Source of the DNA: Cloacibacterium caeni
Lineage (GTDB): Bacteria > Bacteroidota > Bacteroidia > Flavobacteriales > Weeksellaceae
DNA length: 64,000 bases
Direction of reading: 5' to 3'
Assembly (NCBI RefSeq): GCF_907163105.1
Contig: NZ_OU015321.1
Span: 868,001 to 932,000 of the forward strand
A program made the position numbers and the translations under genes. How positions within the stretch are numbered: position 1 is the stretch's first letter; each line of letters starts with the position of its first letter. The notes under the pieces were generated by a model. The model was not told where the DNA came from and made no database searches. It saw only the letters and a program-made list of their open reading frames with translations. This document shows positions 51,361 to 59,666 of this stretch, in pieces.

Positions 51361-52134
51361 TTGAACGTAAAAGCAAAAAAACATCTTGGTCAGCATTTTT
51401 TAACTGATGAAAATATTGCCAAAAAAATCGTAGAAGGTCTTGACTTTCAACCATATCAATATGTATTAGAGGTAGGTCCTGGAACTGGTGTTTTAACCAA
51501 ATATCTCCTCGAAAAACCTACCGAAACTTACGTTGCAGAAATAGACACAGAATCCATAGAATACCTAAAATTACATTATCAAAAACTTGAAAATAAGCAT
51601 TTTACAGGTGATTTTCTCAAAATTAATTTAAGTGATGTTTTCTCTGGAGAAGTGGCGGTAATTGGCAATTTTCCCTACAATATTTCGTCTCAGATTCTTT
51701 TTAAGATTATAGAAAATTATCAGCAGATTCCAGAAATGGTAGGAATGTTCCAAAAGGAAGTGGCAGAACGTACAGCTGCGGTTCCTAGAACCAAAGATTA
51801 TGGCATTTTGTCGGTTTTGGTTCAAGCTTATTATGATGTAAAATACCTGTTTACCGTTCACGAAAACGTATTCAACCCGCCTCCAAAAGTAAAATCTGGA
51901 GTCATCAAACTCACCAGAAACAGAAAAGATGGTTTGGAAGGCAATGAAATTCTTTTCAAACAAATTGTAAAAACAGGTTTTGGCCAAAGAAGAAAAAAAC
52001 TGAGCAACGCACTGAAATCTCTAGATATTCCAGAAGTGTTAAAATCTCATGCTTTTATGGATAAACGTGCAGAAGAACTGAGTGTAGAAGATTTTATCAA
52101 CTTCACGCAAGAATGGAAATCCGCAAAAAATTAA
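51361..52134 (+). CDS. rsmA: 16S rRNA (adenine1518/1519-N6)-dimethyltransferase
   Basis: Dimethylates two adenines in helix 45 of 16S rRNA. The 257-residue length is normal. KKHLGQHFLTDENI, the SAM motif VLEVGPGTGVLT, and the catalytic NFPYNISSQIL are diagnostic. The start must be TTG 51361: an in-frame TAA lies at 51343-51345, no ATG or GTG intervenes, and NVKAKKHLGQHFL is the conserved N-terminus. Divergent from ftsX (89-base gap). Its last four bases overlap the end of the convergent DUF1003-like gene. Confidence 0.95.
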   Translation: MNVKAKKHLGQHFLTDENIAKKIVEGLDFQPYQYVLEVGPGTGVLTKYLLEKPTETYVAEIDTESIEYLKLHYQKLENKHFTGDFLKINLSDVFSGEVAVIGNFPYNISSQILFKIIENYQQIPEMVGMFQKEVAERTAAVPRTKDYGILSVLVQAYYDVKYLFTVHENVFNPPPKVKSGVIKLTRNRKDGLEGNEILFKQIVKTGFGQRRKKLSNALKSLDIPEVLKSHAFMDKRAEELSVEDFINFTQEWKSAKN

Positions 52135-52658
52135 TTAAAATCTTTCTGAATTAACTCTTCTAATTTCGATTGTAAATCGTGAATTTTCGCTTTTAATTCC
52201 TTGATTTCTTGCTTGTTATTAGAAACATTGCTCTTGAGAATTACTTTTTGAGCTTTTTCTTTGTGTTCATCTTCGTCTTCATCATCAGCAATTTCGTCGA
52301 TGTCTTCCTGAATTTCATCGATGTCTTCTTGGATTTCATCAATGTCTTCTTGGATTTCATCAATGTCTTCCTGAATTTCGTTTACGTCTTCCTTAATCAC
52401 TTCTATGTGTTTATTGCTCTTGTTGACAGACATTTGAATGAAAATCGACAAGTAAATGGCTTCTAAAGACACAATCGTAGTGAGAACCAAAAGCATTTCT
52501 TCGAATTCTACAACTTTAAAAAGAGGAAGTAAAAAACTGGTGATAAATAGCAAAGTGTGAAATACCAATGAAGCGCTAGAACCAATCCAACTGATAACGC
52601 TGTCTGCCATCTTATCTAGCAACGTACTATTTTCTGTTTTAAGTTCTCTAAACTTCAT
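52131..52658 (-). CDS. DUF1003-like membrane protein with EIQEDID coiled-coil repeats
   Basis: A 175-residue protein. Two hydrophobic helices (about 30-50 and 55-78) with GSSASLVFHTLLF and SLEAIYLSIFIQMSVNKSN resemble DUF1003 proteins. They are followed by a tandem heptad EIQEDID, four to five copies (about 88-122), which should form a long acidic coiled coil, then a second basic-acidic helix. The heptads are encoded by nearly identical 21-bp repeats, so the copy number may vary between strains. It is convergent with rsmA with a 4-base overlap. Function unknown. Confidence 0.78.
   Translation of the reverse strand: MKFRELKTENSTLLDKMADSVISWIGSSASLVFHTLLFITSFLLPLFKVVEFEEMLLVLTTIVSLEAIYLSIFIQMSVNKSNKHIEVIKEDVNEIQEDIDEIQEDIDEIQEDIDEIQEDIDEIADDEDEDEHKEKAQKVILKSNVSNNKQEIKELKAKIHDLQSKLEELIQKDFN
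52291..52395 (-). repeat. Five tandem 21-bp repeats inside the DUF1003-like gene
   Basis: Units start at 52291, 52312, 52333, 52354 and 52375 (ATTTCATCAATGTCTTCTTGG type on the plus strand). Neighbouring units differ at only one to a few bases. Each encodes one heptad. Confidence 0.9.
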
Positions 52659-52749
52659 TTTGCTTAATTTTCTGACAAAATTACGATTAAAAATCGACTA
52701 AAATTTGACTTTAATGATTATTAATGCGAATTTTTGAACTCTTATTTTG

Positions 52750-52757
52750 TATTTTTG
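52750..52757 (+). promoter_or_regulatory. -7 promoter box (TATTTTTG)
   Basis: A perfect TAnnTTTG box 36 bases before the GTG at 52793. It places the transcript start after the in-frame ATG at 52724, which excludes that ATG as the main start. Confidence 0.65.
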
Positions 52758-52792
52758 CAAAAAATTCTAACTTTTTATCCCAATTAATTTCT

Positions 52793-54142
52793 GTGATTGA
52801 AGAGCAAAAAATATCTCACACCTTACAGTTTCTCATCGAGGAAAGAAATGTAAAAGCTGTTTCTGAAGCTATTTCGGAAGTAGAAGCGGTAGATATTGCC
52901 AATATTTTTGAAATTCTAGAAGAAGAAGATCAAAAATTTCTTTACGAAATTATGGATAATGAGCGCTCTGCAGAAGTACTACTCTACATAGACGAAGACG
53001 AGCGTAAAAAATTCCTGAGAAACTTCTCTACCAAAGAAATTGCAGATAATATCATCAACGAAATAGATTCCGATGATGCAGCAGATATTATTGCGGAATT
53101 ACCTGAATATCAACAAGATGAAATTATTCAGCACTTAAATGATGAGGAGCACGCACAGAATATTGTAGAACTTTTGCGTTATGATGAAGATGTAGCAGGT
53201 GGTTTGATGGCAACCGAATTGGTAAAAGTGAATCAGAATCTTTCAATCATTTCTGCGGTGAAAGAGATGCGTAAACAAGCCGAAGAAATGGAAGAAGTCT
53301 ACTCTATTTATGTAGTAGATGATTCCGAAAAGTTACTCGGTTTGTTAAGTCTCAAAAAATTATTAACTACTTCATCTTCTACTCGAGTTTCAGATGTTTA
53401 TAACTCTAAAATTCAATATGTTAAAGATACAGAATCTGCTGAAGAAGTTGCGCGTTTCATGCAAAAATATGACTTGTTCGAAGTTCCTGTTGTAGATAAA
53501 TTAGGAAAATTAGTCGGAAGAATTACCGTGGATGATGTTATCGACTTTATTACAGAAGAAGCAGAAAAAGATTACCAGTTAGCATCGGGGATTTCTCAAG
53601 ACGTTGACTCTAGTGATACCATTTTTCATTTAACCAAAGCGAGATTACCTTGGCTATTCATTGGAATGGTAGGTGGTTTAATTGGTTCTAGAGTATTGCA
53701 AAGCAATCAAAATGCGATGCACGACATTCCTGCATTGATGTTTTTCGTGCCACTGATTGCTGCAACAGCGGGAAATATTGGAGTTCAAGCTTCGGCGATT
53801 ATCGTTCAAGGTTTAGCGAATAATACTTTAGGAAAAGATACTTTTAAAACTTTATTCAAAGAAGTAAGCGTTTCTGCAGCTTCAGGAATGATACTTTCTT
53901 TAATTATTTTTGGATTCAATTTATTGATTAACCATAATGATTTGATGGTTTCTGTGACCATTTCTATTTCTCTTTTAGCGGTAATTATGGTAGCGGCGAT
54001 TATTGGAACCATTGTTCCTATTGTTCTGGAGAAAAATAAAATAGACCCCGCAATTGCTACAGGTCCGTTTATCACAACTTCTAATGATATTTTAGGAGTT
54101 TTAATCTACTTTGCTATCGCAAAAGCACTTCTCCACATTTAG
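52793..54142 (+). CDS. mgtE: Magnesium transporter MgtE
   Basis: A 449-residue Mg2+ channel. Order: cytoplasmic N domain of MgtE repeats (EIADNIINEIDSDDAADIIAELPEYQQDEII), tandem CBS domains (about 130-255), a linking plug helix and five transmembrane helices. The pore-lining signature VPLIAATAGNIGVQASAIIVQGLA is complete and the acidic PAIATGPFITTSNDILG is in the last part. Cytoplasmic Mg2+ closes the channel in characterised members. The start is taken as GTG 52793 because the promoter box lies downstream of the only upstream ATG. It is convergent with the TIGR02757 gene. Confidence 0.93.
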   Translation: MIEEQKISHTLQFLIEERNVKAVSEAISEVEAVDIANIFEILEEEDQKFLYEIMDNERSAEVLLYIDEDERKKFLRNFSTKEIADNIINEIDSDDAADIIAELPEYQQDEIIQHLNDEEHAQNIVELLRYDEDVAGGLMATELVKVNQNLSIISAVKEMRKQAEEMEEVYSIYVVDDSEKLLGLLSLKKLLTTSSSTRVSDVYNSKIQYVKDTESAEEVARFMQKYDLFEVPVVDKLGKLVGRITVDDVIDFITEEAEKDYQLASGISQDVDSSDTIFHLTKARLPWLFIGMVGGLIGSRVLQSNQNAMHDIPALMFFVPLIAATAGNIGVQASAIIVQGLANNTLGKDTFKTLFKEVSVSAASGMILSLIIFGFNLLINHNDLMVSVTISISLLAVIMVAAIIGTIVPIVLEKNKIDPAIATGPFITTSNDILGVLIYFAIAKALLHI

Positions 54143-54150
54143 AAATATTT

Positions 54151-54918
54151 TTATAATAATTCTTTGGAAACGCCAATCCCAAAAAGCGCATAATCGTATA
54201 CAGCAGGGTCTTCAGGATTGTGTTTTCTGATGATTTGGTCAAGTTCTTCTACGGCTTTCCAATCGTTTTGAGTTCTGGTGAGAATTCCTAATTTTCTGGA
54301 AATATTCGCAGTGTGAACATCTAATGGAATGGATAAATATTGTGGAGAAAGGTTTTTCCAAATGCCAAAATCTACGCCTTTTTTATCTTGGCGAACCATC
54401 CATCGCAGAAACATGACCAATCTTTTTGAAGCCGAATTTTTATAAGGAGAACTCACATGTTTATGACTTCTGTGCGGAATTTCTCCTAAAAAACGAGTTC
54501 TAAATCTTTCGATGGCGTGATAATAATTTTCTTCTTGTTCTTTTAAAAGAAATAAATTTTCTAAACTTTCAAATTCAGAATAAATACTTTTTAAATTTAA
54601 AATAAACTGTTGAAAATCTTCTGCCGAAAAAGTTCTGTGAACGGCTTTATTTTCTAATTTTTTGAAATCTTTTTGGGCAACATTCATTACAAAATCGTAA
54701 GGAGAATTTCCCATGAAATTCATGATTTTTTGAGCTGATGTAATGATGGATTTTCTGTTTCCCCAAGCAATGGTAGAAGCAAAAAACGCCGAAATTTCTA
54801 TGTCTTGTTTCAAAGAAAAGTGATGCGGAATAGAAATAGGATCCACTTCAATAAAATCTACATGATTGTATTGTTCGGCTTTTTGGTTGAGAAATTCAAA
54901 GATTTCTTGCTCGTTCAT
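54151..54918 (-). CDS. TIGR02757 (DUF2400) family protein
   Basis: A 255-residue protein of a family nearly confined to Bacteroidota and a few other phyla. DPISIPHHF, FFASTIAWGNRKSI, KRLVMFLRWMVRQDKKGVDFGIW and the C-terminal DVHTANISRKLGILTR are the conserved blocks. The helix-hairpin-like ending (TANISRKLG) recalls DNA glycosylase folds, and a DNA-related role has been suspected for such proteins; the function is not known. It lies 97 bases after rnz on the same strand. Confidence 0.88.
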   Translation of the reverse strand: MNEQEIFEFLNQKAEQYNHVDFIEVDPISIPHHFSLKQDIEISAFFASTIAWGNRKSIITSAQKIMNFMGNSPYDFVMNVAQKDFKKLENKAVHRTFSAEDFQQFILNLKSIYSEFESLENLFLLKEQEENYYHAIERFRTRFLGEIPHRSHKHVSSPYKNSASKRLVMFLRWMVRQDKKGVDFGIWKNLSPQYLSIPLDVHTANISRKLGILTRTQNDWKAVEELDQIIRKHNPEDPAVYDYALFGIGVSKELL

Positions 54919-55015
54919 AATAATTTGTGGGATGATCGGTGATGGATGTTTGATATTTTAAATTATGCAGACTGACTAGAGTGAAGTTCTAACTGCCAAA
55001 TAAAAATTGTAAATC

Positions 55016-55930
55016 TTAAATTTTAACCGCTTCCAATTGCTCCGGAAGATAGGTTTCAGGGAAAATTTCACAGGCTTCATTGAGAAAAACCGACAAATCA
55101 TGGTAGCGATTAGAAAAATGACCTAAAATTAATTTTTTAACATTGGCTTTTCTGGCAATTTTCGCAGCTTCTAGAGCAGTAGTGTGACCGGTATAATCTG
55201 CCATTTTCTTTAAATCATGTAAAAAAGTAGACTCGTGATACAACACGTCTACATTTTTAATAATTGGAATGATGCTCTCTAAATATCGAGTATCACTACA
55301 AAAAGCATAAGAAACAGAAGGTTCTGCATGTTTCGTTAAATTTTCATTTTTGAGAATATAACCGTCACTCAACTGAATATCTTTGCCGCGTTTTAAATTG
55401 TGATAATCACAGATTTCAATTTCAGGATATTTAGAAATTTCCTGCATATTGAGGTGTCTTTCTTTTGGCTTTTCCTTAAAAAGATAGCCGTTACAGTAAA
55501 TTCTATGGTCTAATGGAATGGTAAAAACCTCTACTCGATTGTCCTCGAAAACCTTTTCTGATTTTTTAGAAGAAAGTTCATGGAAAACCACTTCAAAACC
55601 TTGGTGCGTTTCGGTAATTCTAAAAATGGTTTCCATCATTTCTTTAATGCCTTTTGGACCGTACACATGAAGTGGCGTTTCTCTACCCAAAAGTCTAAAA
55701 CTAGAAATCAAACCCGGCAATCCAAAAACATGGTCACCATGAAGATGTGATATAAAAATGTGATTAATTTTAGAAAATTTGGCTTTAGCTTTTCTCAATT
55801 GAACTTGTGTTCCTTCACCACAATCGATGAGGAAACAACGCTCTTCCATTTCTAGAAATTGCGCAGTAGGTGCAGATTTCACAGTAGGAATTGCTGAGTT
55901 ATAGCCGAGAATTGTTAAGTAGGTGCTCAA
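55016..55930 (-). CDS. rnz: Ribonuclease Z
   Basis: The tRNA 3'-processing endonuclease of the metallo-beta-lactamase fold. At 304 residues it is the short form. The metal motif is His62-x-His64-x-Asp66-His67 in SHLHGDHVFGLPG; YAFCSDTRY, the ESTF stretch and LGHFSNRYHDL (last metal histidine region) complete the site. It also contains the DYTGHTTALEAAKIARKANV block typical of RNase Z. The 132-base gap upstream has only AT-rich sequence. Confidence 0.95.
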   Translation of the reverse strand: MSTYLTILGYNSAIPTVKSAPTAQFLEMEERCFLIDCGEGTQVQLRKAKAKFSKINHIFISHLHGDHVFGLPGLISSFRLLGRETPLHVYGPKGIKEMMETIFRITETHQGFEVVFHELSSKKSEKVFEDNRVEVFTIPLDHRIYCNGYLFKEKPKERHLNMQEISKYPEIEICDYHNLKRGKDIQLSDGYILKNENLTKHAEPSVSYAFCSDTRYLESIIPIIKNVDVLYHESTFLHDLKKMADYTGHTTALEAAKIARKANVKKLILGHFSNRYHDLSVFLNEACEIFPETYLPEQLEAVKI

Positions 55931-56062
55931 AATGCTTAAATGATGATTTTTAGAGGTTTAAAGTCTGCAAATTTCGTGAAAATTATTCTAATATCAAAAG
56001 TAGAAAACTATTTATTAATCTCTGAAATCTGTGGAATGTGTGGGATATTTTTTATAAAAAAA

Positions 56063-56632
56063 TTATTTTTCTAAAAATGCAAGAAATTTATCTAAAGCAT
56101 TTCTGCGGTGACTCATCGCATTTTTTTGTTCTGCAGGCATATCTGCAAAAGAAATTTCATGATTTTTTGGAATAAAAATCGGGTCATAACCGAAACCTTT
56201 GTTTCCACTTCTTTCGGTGCTTAAATCTCCATAAACTCTACCTTCAAAGTATTCTGCTCCATGTTCGTTGTACAAGCATAAAACGGTGATGAAATAAGCT
56301 TCTTTATCATTTTTGTCTTGCATTTCTTCTAGAACTTTGGCCATGTTTTTATCAAAATCATGATTCCCAGCGTAACGTGCAGAATAGATTCCTGGTCTTC
56401 CATCAAGTGCCGGAACTACCAATCCAGAATCGTCTCCTAAACTGGGTTTTCCAGTTTTTTCGAAGCAGAACTTGGCTTTAATCAAAGCATTTTCATGGAA
56501 AGAATTTCCGTCTTCTATAATTTCGTCGTGAATATGATAATCAGTGAGTGATGTAATGTGGTATTTTTCTCCTAAAATCTGTTGAATTTCTTCTTTCTTG
56601 TGTAAGTTGTGCGTGGCAACGAGGATTTCCAT
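56063..56632 (-). CDS. rdgB: Non-canonical purine NTP pyrophosphatase (RdgB/HAM1)
   Basis: Removes ITP, dITP and XTP from the nucleotide pool by hydrolysis to monophosphates, limiting misincorporation. At 189 residues it has the normal length. THNLHKKEEIQQIL (substrate loop), LGDDSGLVVPAL (metal site) and GIYSARYAG, then GFGYDPIFIP and MSHRRNALDKF are the signature blocks. It is 46 bases downstream of the CPBP protease gene on the same strand. Confidence 0.95.
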   Translation of the reverse strand: MEILVATHNLHKKEEIQQILGEKYHITSLTDYHIHDEIIEDGNSFHENALIKAKFCFEKTGKPSLGDDSGLVVPALDGRPGIYSARYAGNHDFDKNMAKVLEEMQDKNDKEAYFITVLCLYNEHGAEYFEGRVYGDLSTERSGNKGFGYDPIFIPKNHEISFADMPAEQKNAMSHRRNALDKFLAFLEK

Positions 56633-56678
56633 TATGTATTATTAAATATAAGATTTATAATTTTTAAATTTTTAGCGC

Positions 56679-57509
56679 TTATTCTCTGTAATAAATTCTA
56701 TTTCGGTACATGAATAAATAATAAAAAACTGCAAAAATGACTATTCCAACCAACAAAACTAAATATTCTGGGATGTTTAAAAGTTCTGAAAAACTTTCTG
56801 TATAGAAAAATTTCATCATCACTACTACAATAGTATTATTGAAAAAATGCAAGAAAATAGACATGAGAAGTGATTTGGTTTTATAATAAACCACTCCTAA
56901 AACAATGCCTAAAAGAAAAGCACCAATAAATTGCCAAGGATTGAAATGTACAATTCCAAAAACCAATGCCGAAATGATAATTGCATTTCTAGGTTTTACT
57001 CCATTATTAATCATTCCCTTTTGAATAATTCCTCTAAATATAATTTCTTCAATAATGGGAGCAAAAAAACTAACTAAAAGAAATAAAGTGAAGGTATCGT
57101 CTGAAATAGAATTCATCTGTTCAGAATAAATCTGATATAAATCTCCAAAAATAGGTCCAGAAGTGGGAATTAATGAAGTACTATATTCTCCAATCAAAAT
57201 CATTCCAAACATCATAGGAAAAATCAATAGGTAAACATGAAAAGGTCTAGTTTGCATATTGAAGTTAAGCACTTTTTTTTCTTTTTTCATGACAAAAAAA
57301 TCAAAAGCCCAAATAACAGGTAAAAAAGTAAAGAGATAACTCAAAATATTAAATCCATCAGTATATCTGAGGTCTGTATGAAAATATTTAAACGAAATAT
57401 AAACAGCTAAACCAACCATTGATGAAGAGAAAATAAGAGCTAAAATCATCACGATTGCTCCGTAACCGTCTAAAATATAATTCCTGTATTTTGTATTGTC
57501 TATACTCAT
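56679..57509 (-). CDS. CPBP family intramembrane metalloprotease
   Basis: A 276-residue polytopic membrane protein of the CPBP (Rce1/Abi) family. The motif pair is visible as Glu154-Glu155-x3-Arg159 in APIIEEIIFRG, then FGIVHFNPWQFIGAF and the last FLHFFNNT. In other bacteria, members process bacteriocins or protect against them, and some act as prenyl-protein proteases; the target here is unknown. Upstream is a repeat-rich 378-base region that separates it from prfC, which is transcribed the opposite way. Confidence 0.85.
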   Translation of the reverse strand: MSIDNTKYRNYILDGYGAIVMILALIFSSSMVGLAVYISFKYFHTDLRYTDGFNILSYLFTFLPVIWAFDFFVMKKEKKVLNFNMQTRPFHVYLLIFPMMFGMILIGEYSTSLIPTSGPIFGDLYQIYSEQMNSISDDTFTLFLLVSFFAPIIEEIIFRGIIQKGMINNGVKPRNAIIISALVFGIVHFNPWQFIGAFLLGIVLGVVYYKTKSLLMSIFLHFFNNTIVVVMMKFFYTESFSELLNIPEYLVLLVGIVIFAVFYYLFMYRNRIYYRE

Positions 57510-57622
57510 AAATGGTGATAAGTTGATGGGTGTTCAAAAAAAATCTAAAGAAAAATTTCTAAAAACTTATTTTGTTCAAAGATAGAAAAATGAGGGAAGC
57601 TACAAGTAGGAAGCTGAAAGTT

Positions 57623-57840
57623 TTTTGCGCCTTTGCGTGGAAATACATCTATCATTTGTTTTACAAAAGAATTTTTAACGCAAAGACGCAATATTTATAT
57701 TAAAAAAATAGAAAGAAAATAAGACGCAAGAAAATCAAAGATTTTCAAAACAAATAAAGACGAAGTCTTTTTGCGTCTTAAAAACATAATCAATTCATAG
57801 ATATATTTTGCGCCTTTGCGTTGAAATACATCTATCATTT
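57623..57840. repeat. Empty inverted-repeat element within 35-bp direct repeats
   Basis: Two 35-bp direct repeats (57623-57657 and 57806-57840, one mismatch) frame an inverted-repeat unit: AACGCAAAGACGCAA (57677-57691) against its near complement at 57808-57822, and inner AAGACGCAAG (57721-57730) against 57770-57785. The arms match those of the GxxExxY cassette at 36109-36650, but there is no gene between them. The rest of 57510-57887 shows nothing else. Confidence 0.78.
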
Positions 57841-57887
57841 TCAAATCTCGATAAAAATCACGATTTTTGCAACTTCAAAATTTACAA

Positions 57888-59483
57888 ATGAGTTTATTAC
57901 AAGAAATATCAAAACGTAAAACTTTCGGGATTATCTCTCACCCAGATGCTGGAAAAACTACTTTGACGGAGAAATTACTTCTTTTCGGGGGAGCAATTCA
58001 GGAAGCAGGTGCTGTAAAATCAAATAAAATCAAAAAAGGAGCAACTTCCGATTTTATGGAAATCGAAAGACAAAGAGGGATTTCGGTGGCTACTTCGGTT
58101 TTAGCATTTGAATACAAAGGAAAGAAAATCAACATTCTCGATACGCCCGGTCACAAAGATTTTGCGGAAGATACGTACAGAACGCTTACTGCGGTAGATT
58201 CTGTAATTGTAGTAATAGACGTAGCAAAAGGTGTGGAAGAGCAAACTGAGAAACTCGTAGAAGTTTGTAGAATGCGTAAAATCCCAATGTTGGTCTTCAT
58301 CAATAAATTAGACCGTGAAGGAAAAGATGCATTTGATTTGCTGGATGAAGTAGAGCAAAAATTAGGCTTAAAAGTAGTTCCGCTTTCGCTTCCGATTGGG
58401 ATGGGAAGTGATTTCCAAGGAATTTATAATATTTGGGAGAAAAACATTCAGTTGTTTTTAGAAGAAAAAAAACAAAAAGTAGGTGAAACCATCGTCATTA
58501 ATGATATCAATGACAGTTCGGTAGATGAAATCATCGGTGAAAAAGCTGCTGCTACTTTAAGAGACGAACTCGAACTCATAGAATCTGTTTATCCAGAATT
58601 CGACAGAGAACAATATCTTACTGGTGAACAGCAACCCGTGTTTTTTGGTTCAGCTTTGAATAATTTTGGGGTAAGAGAATTGCTAGATGCGTTTGTAGAA
58701 ATTGCACCAATGCCTCAACCCAAAGAATCTGACCTTAGATTGGTAAAACCAGAGGAAAAGAATTTTACAGGATTTGTCTTTAAAATTCACGCCAATATGG
58801 ATCCAAAGCACCGTGATAGATTGGCTTTCGTGAAAATTGTTTCTGGAACTTTTAAGAGAAATGAAAACTATCTTCTAGTAAGAGAAGGCAAAAAAATGAA
58901 GTTTTCTTCGCCGAATGCTTTCTTTGCAGATAAAAAGGAAGTAGTAGACGAAAGTTTCCCTGGAGATATTGTTGGTTTACACGATACTGGAAGTTTCAGA
59001 ATTGGTGATACTTTAACTGCTGGTGAAAAATTACAGTTCAAAGGAATTCCGAGTTTCTCGCCAGAACATTTCCGTTATATCAATAATGATGATCCATTAA
59101 AAGCAAAACAATTGGCGAAAGGTATTGACCAATTAATGGATGAAGGTGTGGCGCAATTGTTTACACTGGAAATGAACGGCAGAAAAATTATTGGAACTGT
59201 TGGTGCGCTTCAGTACGAAGTTATTCAATACAGATTGGAGCATGAATACGGCGCAAAATGTACGTATGAACCTATCGGAATTCACAAAGCATGTTGGATA
59301 GAAGCCGATGAAAAATCTGAAGAATTCAAAGAATTTGCAAGATTAAAACAGCGTTTTATGGCGAGAGATAATCATGGTCAGTTGGTGTTTTTAGCAGATT
59401 CTGCTTTTACCATTCACATGACTCAGGAAAAATTTCCGAATGTGAAATTACACTTCATTAGTGAATGGAATCACGCGAAATAA
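57888..59483 (+). CDS. prfC: Peptide chain release factor 3
   Basis: A GTPase that recycles RF1/RF2 from the ribosome after termination. At 531 residues it matches the usual length (E. coli 529). G1 is in SHPDAGKTTL, switch I in MEIERQRGISV, G3 in DTPGHKDF and G4 in NKLDREG. The RF3-specific C-terminal domain (FSPEHFRYINNDDPLKAKQLAKG) is present. The start is ATG 57888 (MSLLQEISKRKTFGIISHPD); a TTG 21 bases upstream is less likely. Just upstream lies the empty repeat element, and an array of 7-bp units begins on the base after its stop codon. Confidence 0.95.
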   Translation: MSLLQEISKRKTFGIISHPDAGKTTLTEKLLLFGGAIQEAGAVKSNKIKKGATSDFMEIERQRGISVATSVLAFEYKGKKINILDTPGHKDFAEDTYRTLTAVDSVIVVIDVAKGVEEQTEKLVEVCRMRKIPMLVFINKLDREGKDAFDLLDEVEQKLGLKVVPLSLPIGMGSDFQGIYNIWEKNIQLFLEEKKQKVGETIVINDINDSSVDEIIGEKAAATLRDELELIESVYPEFDREQYLTGEQQPVFFGSALNNFGVRELLDAFVEIAPMPQPKESDLRLVKPEEKNFTGFVFKIHANMDPKHRDRLAFVKIVSGTFKRNENYLLVREGKKMKFSSPNAFFADKKEVVDESFPGDIVGLHDTGSFRIGDTLTAGEKLQFKGIPSFSPEHFRYINNDDPLKAKQLAKGIDQLMDEGVAQLFTLEMNGRKIIGTVGALQYEVIQYRLEHEYGAKCTYEPIGIHKACWIEADEKSEEFKEFARLKQRFMARDNHGQLVFLADSAFTIHMTQEKFPNVKLHFISEWNHAK

Positions 59484-59511
59484 TTTTAAATTATAGATTT
59501 TAGATTATAAA
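59484..59511 (+). repeat. Heptanucleotide array after prfC
   Basis: Four 7-bp units (such as TTATAGA and TTTTAGA) begin at the first base after the prfC stop codon. Confidence 0.65.
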
Positions 59512-59638
59512 TGAATCTTCAAGGAAACTTGGAGATTTTTTTTGTAAAAATTTTGCAAATTATTTTACAATTCATTGATTTTCAAAATTTTAATATAAAT
59601 ACGATTTTTTACCTATTTTTAGGGAACATTTTTTGTAT

Positions 59639-59646
59639 TAAGTTTG
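59639..59646 (+). promoter_or_regulatory. -7 promoter box (TAAGTTTG)
   Basis: A perfect TAnnTTTG box 20 bases before the ATG at 59667. It argues against the longer frame start at 59511. Confidence 0.6.
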
Positions 59647-59666
59647 GCATCAACAAAACTATTAAA

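Noticed and set aside
50372-51454. Longer ftsX reading frame starting at 51454
   Set aside because: The extra 61 residues overlap the conserved start of the divergent rsmA gene and do not resemble an FtsX N-terminus; the ATG at 51271 gives the normal length.
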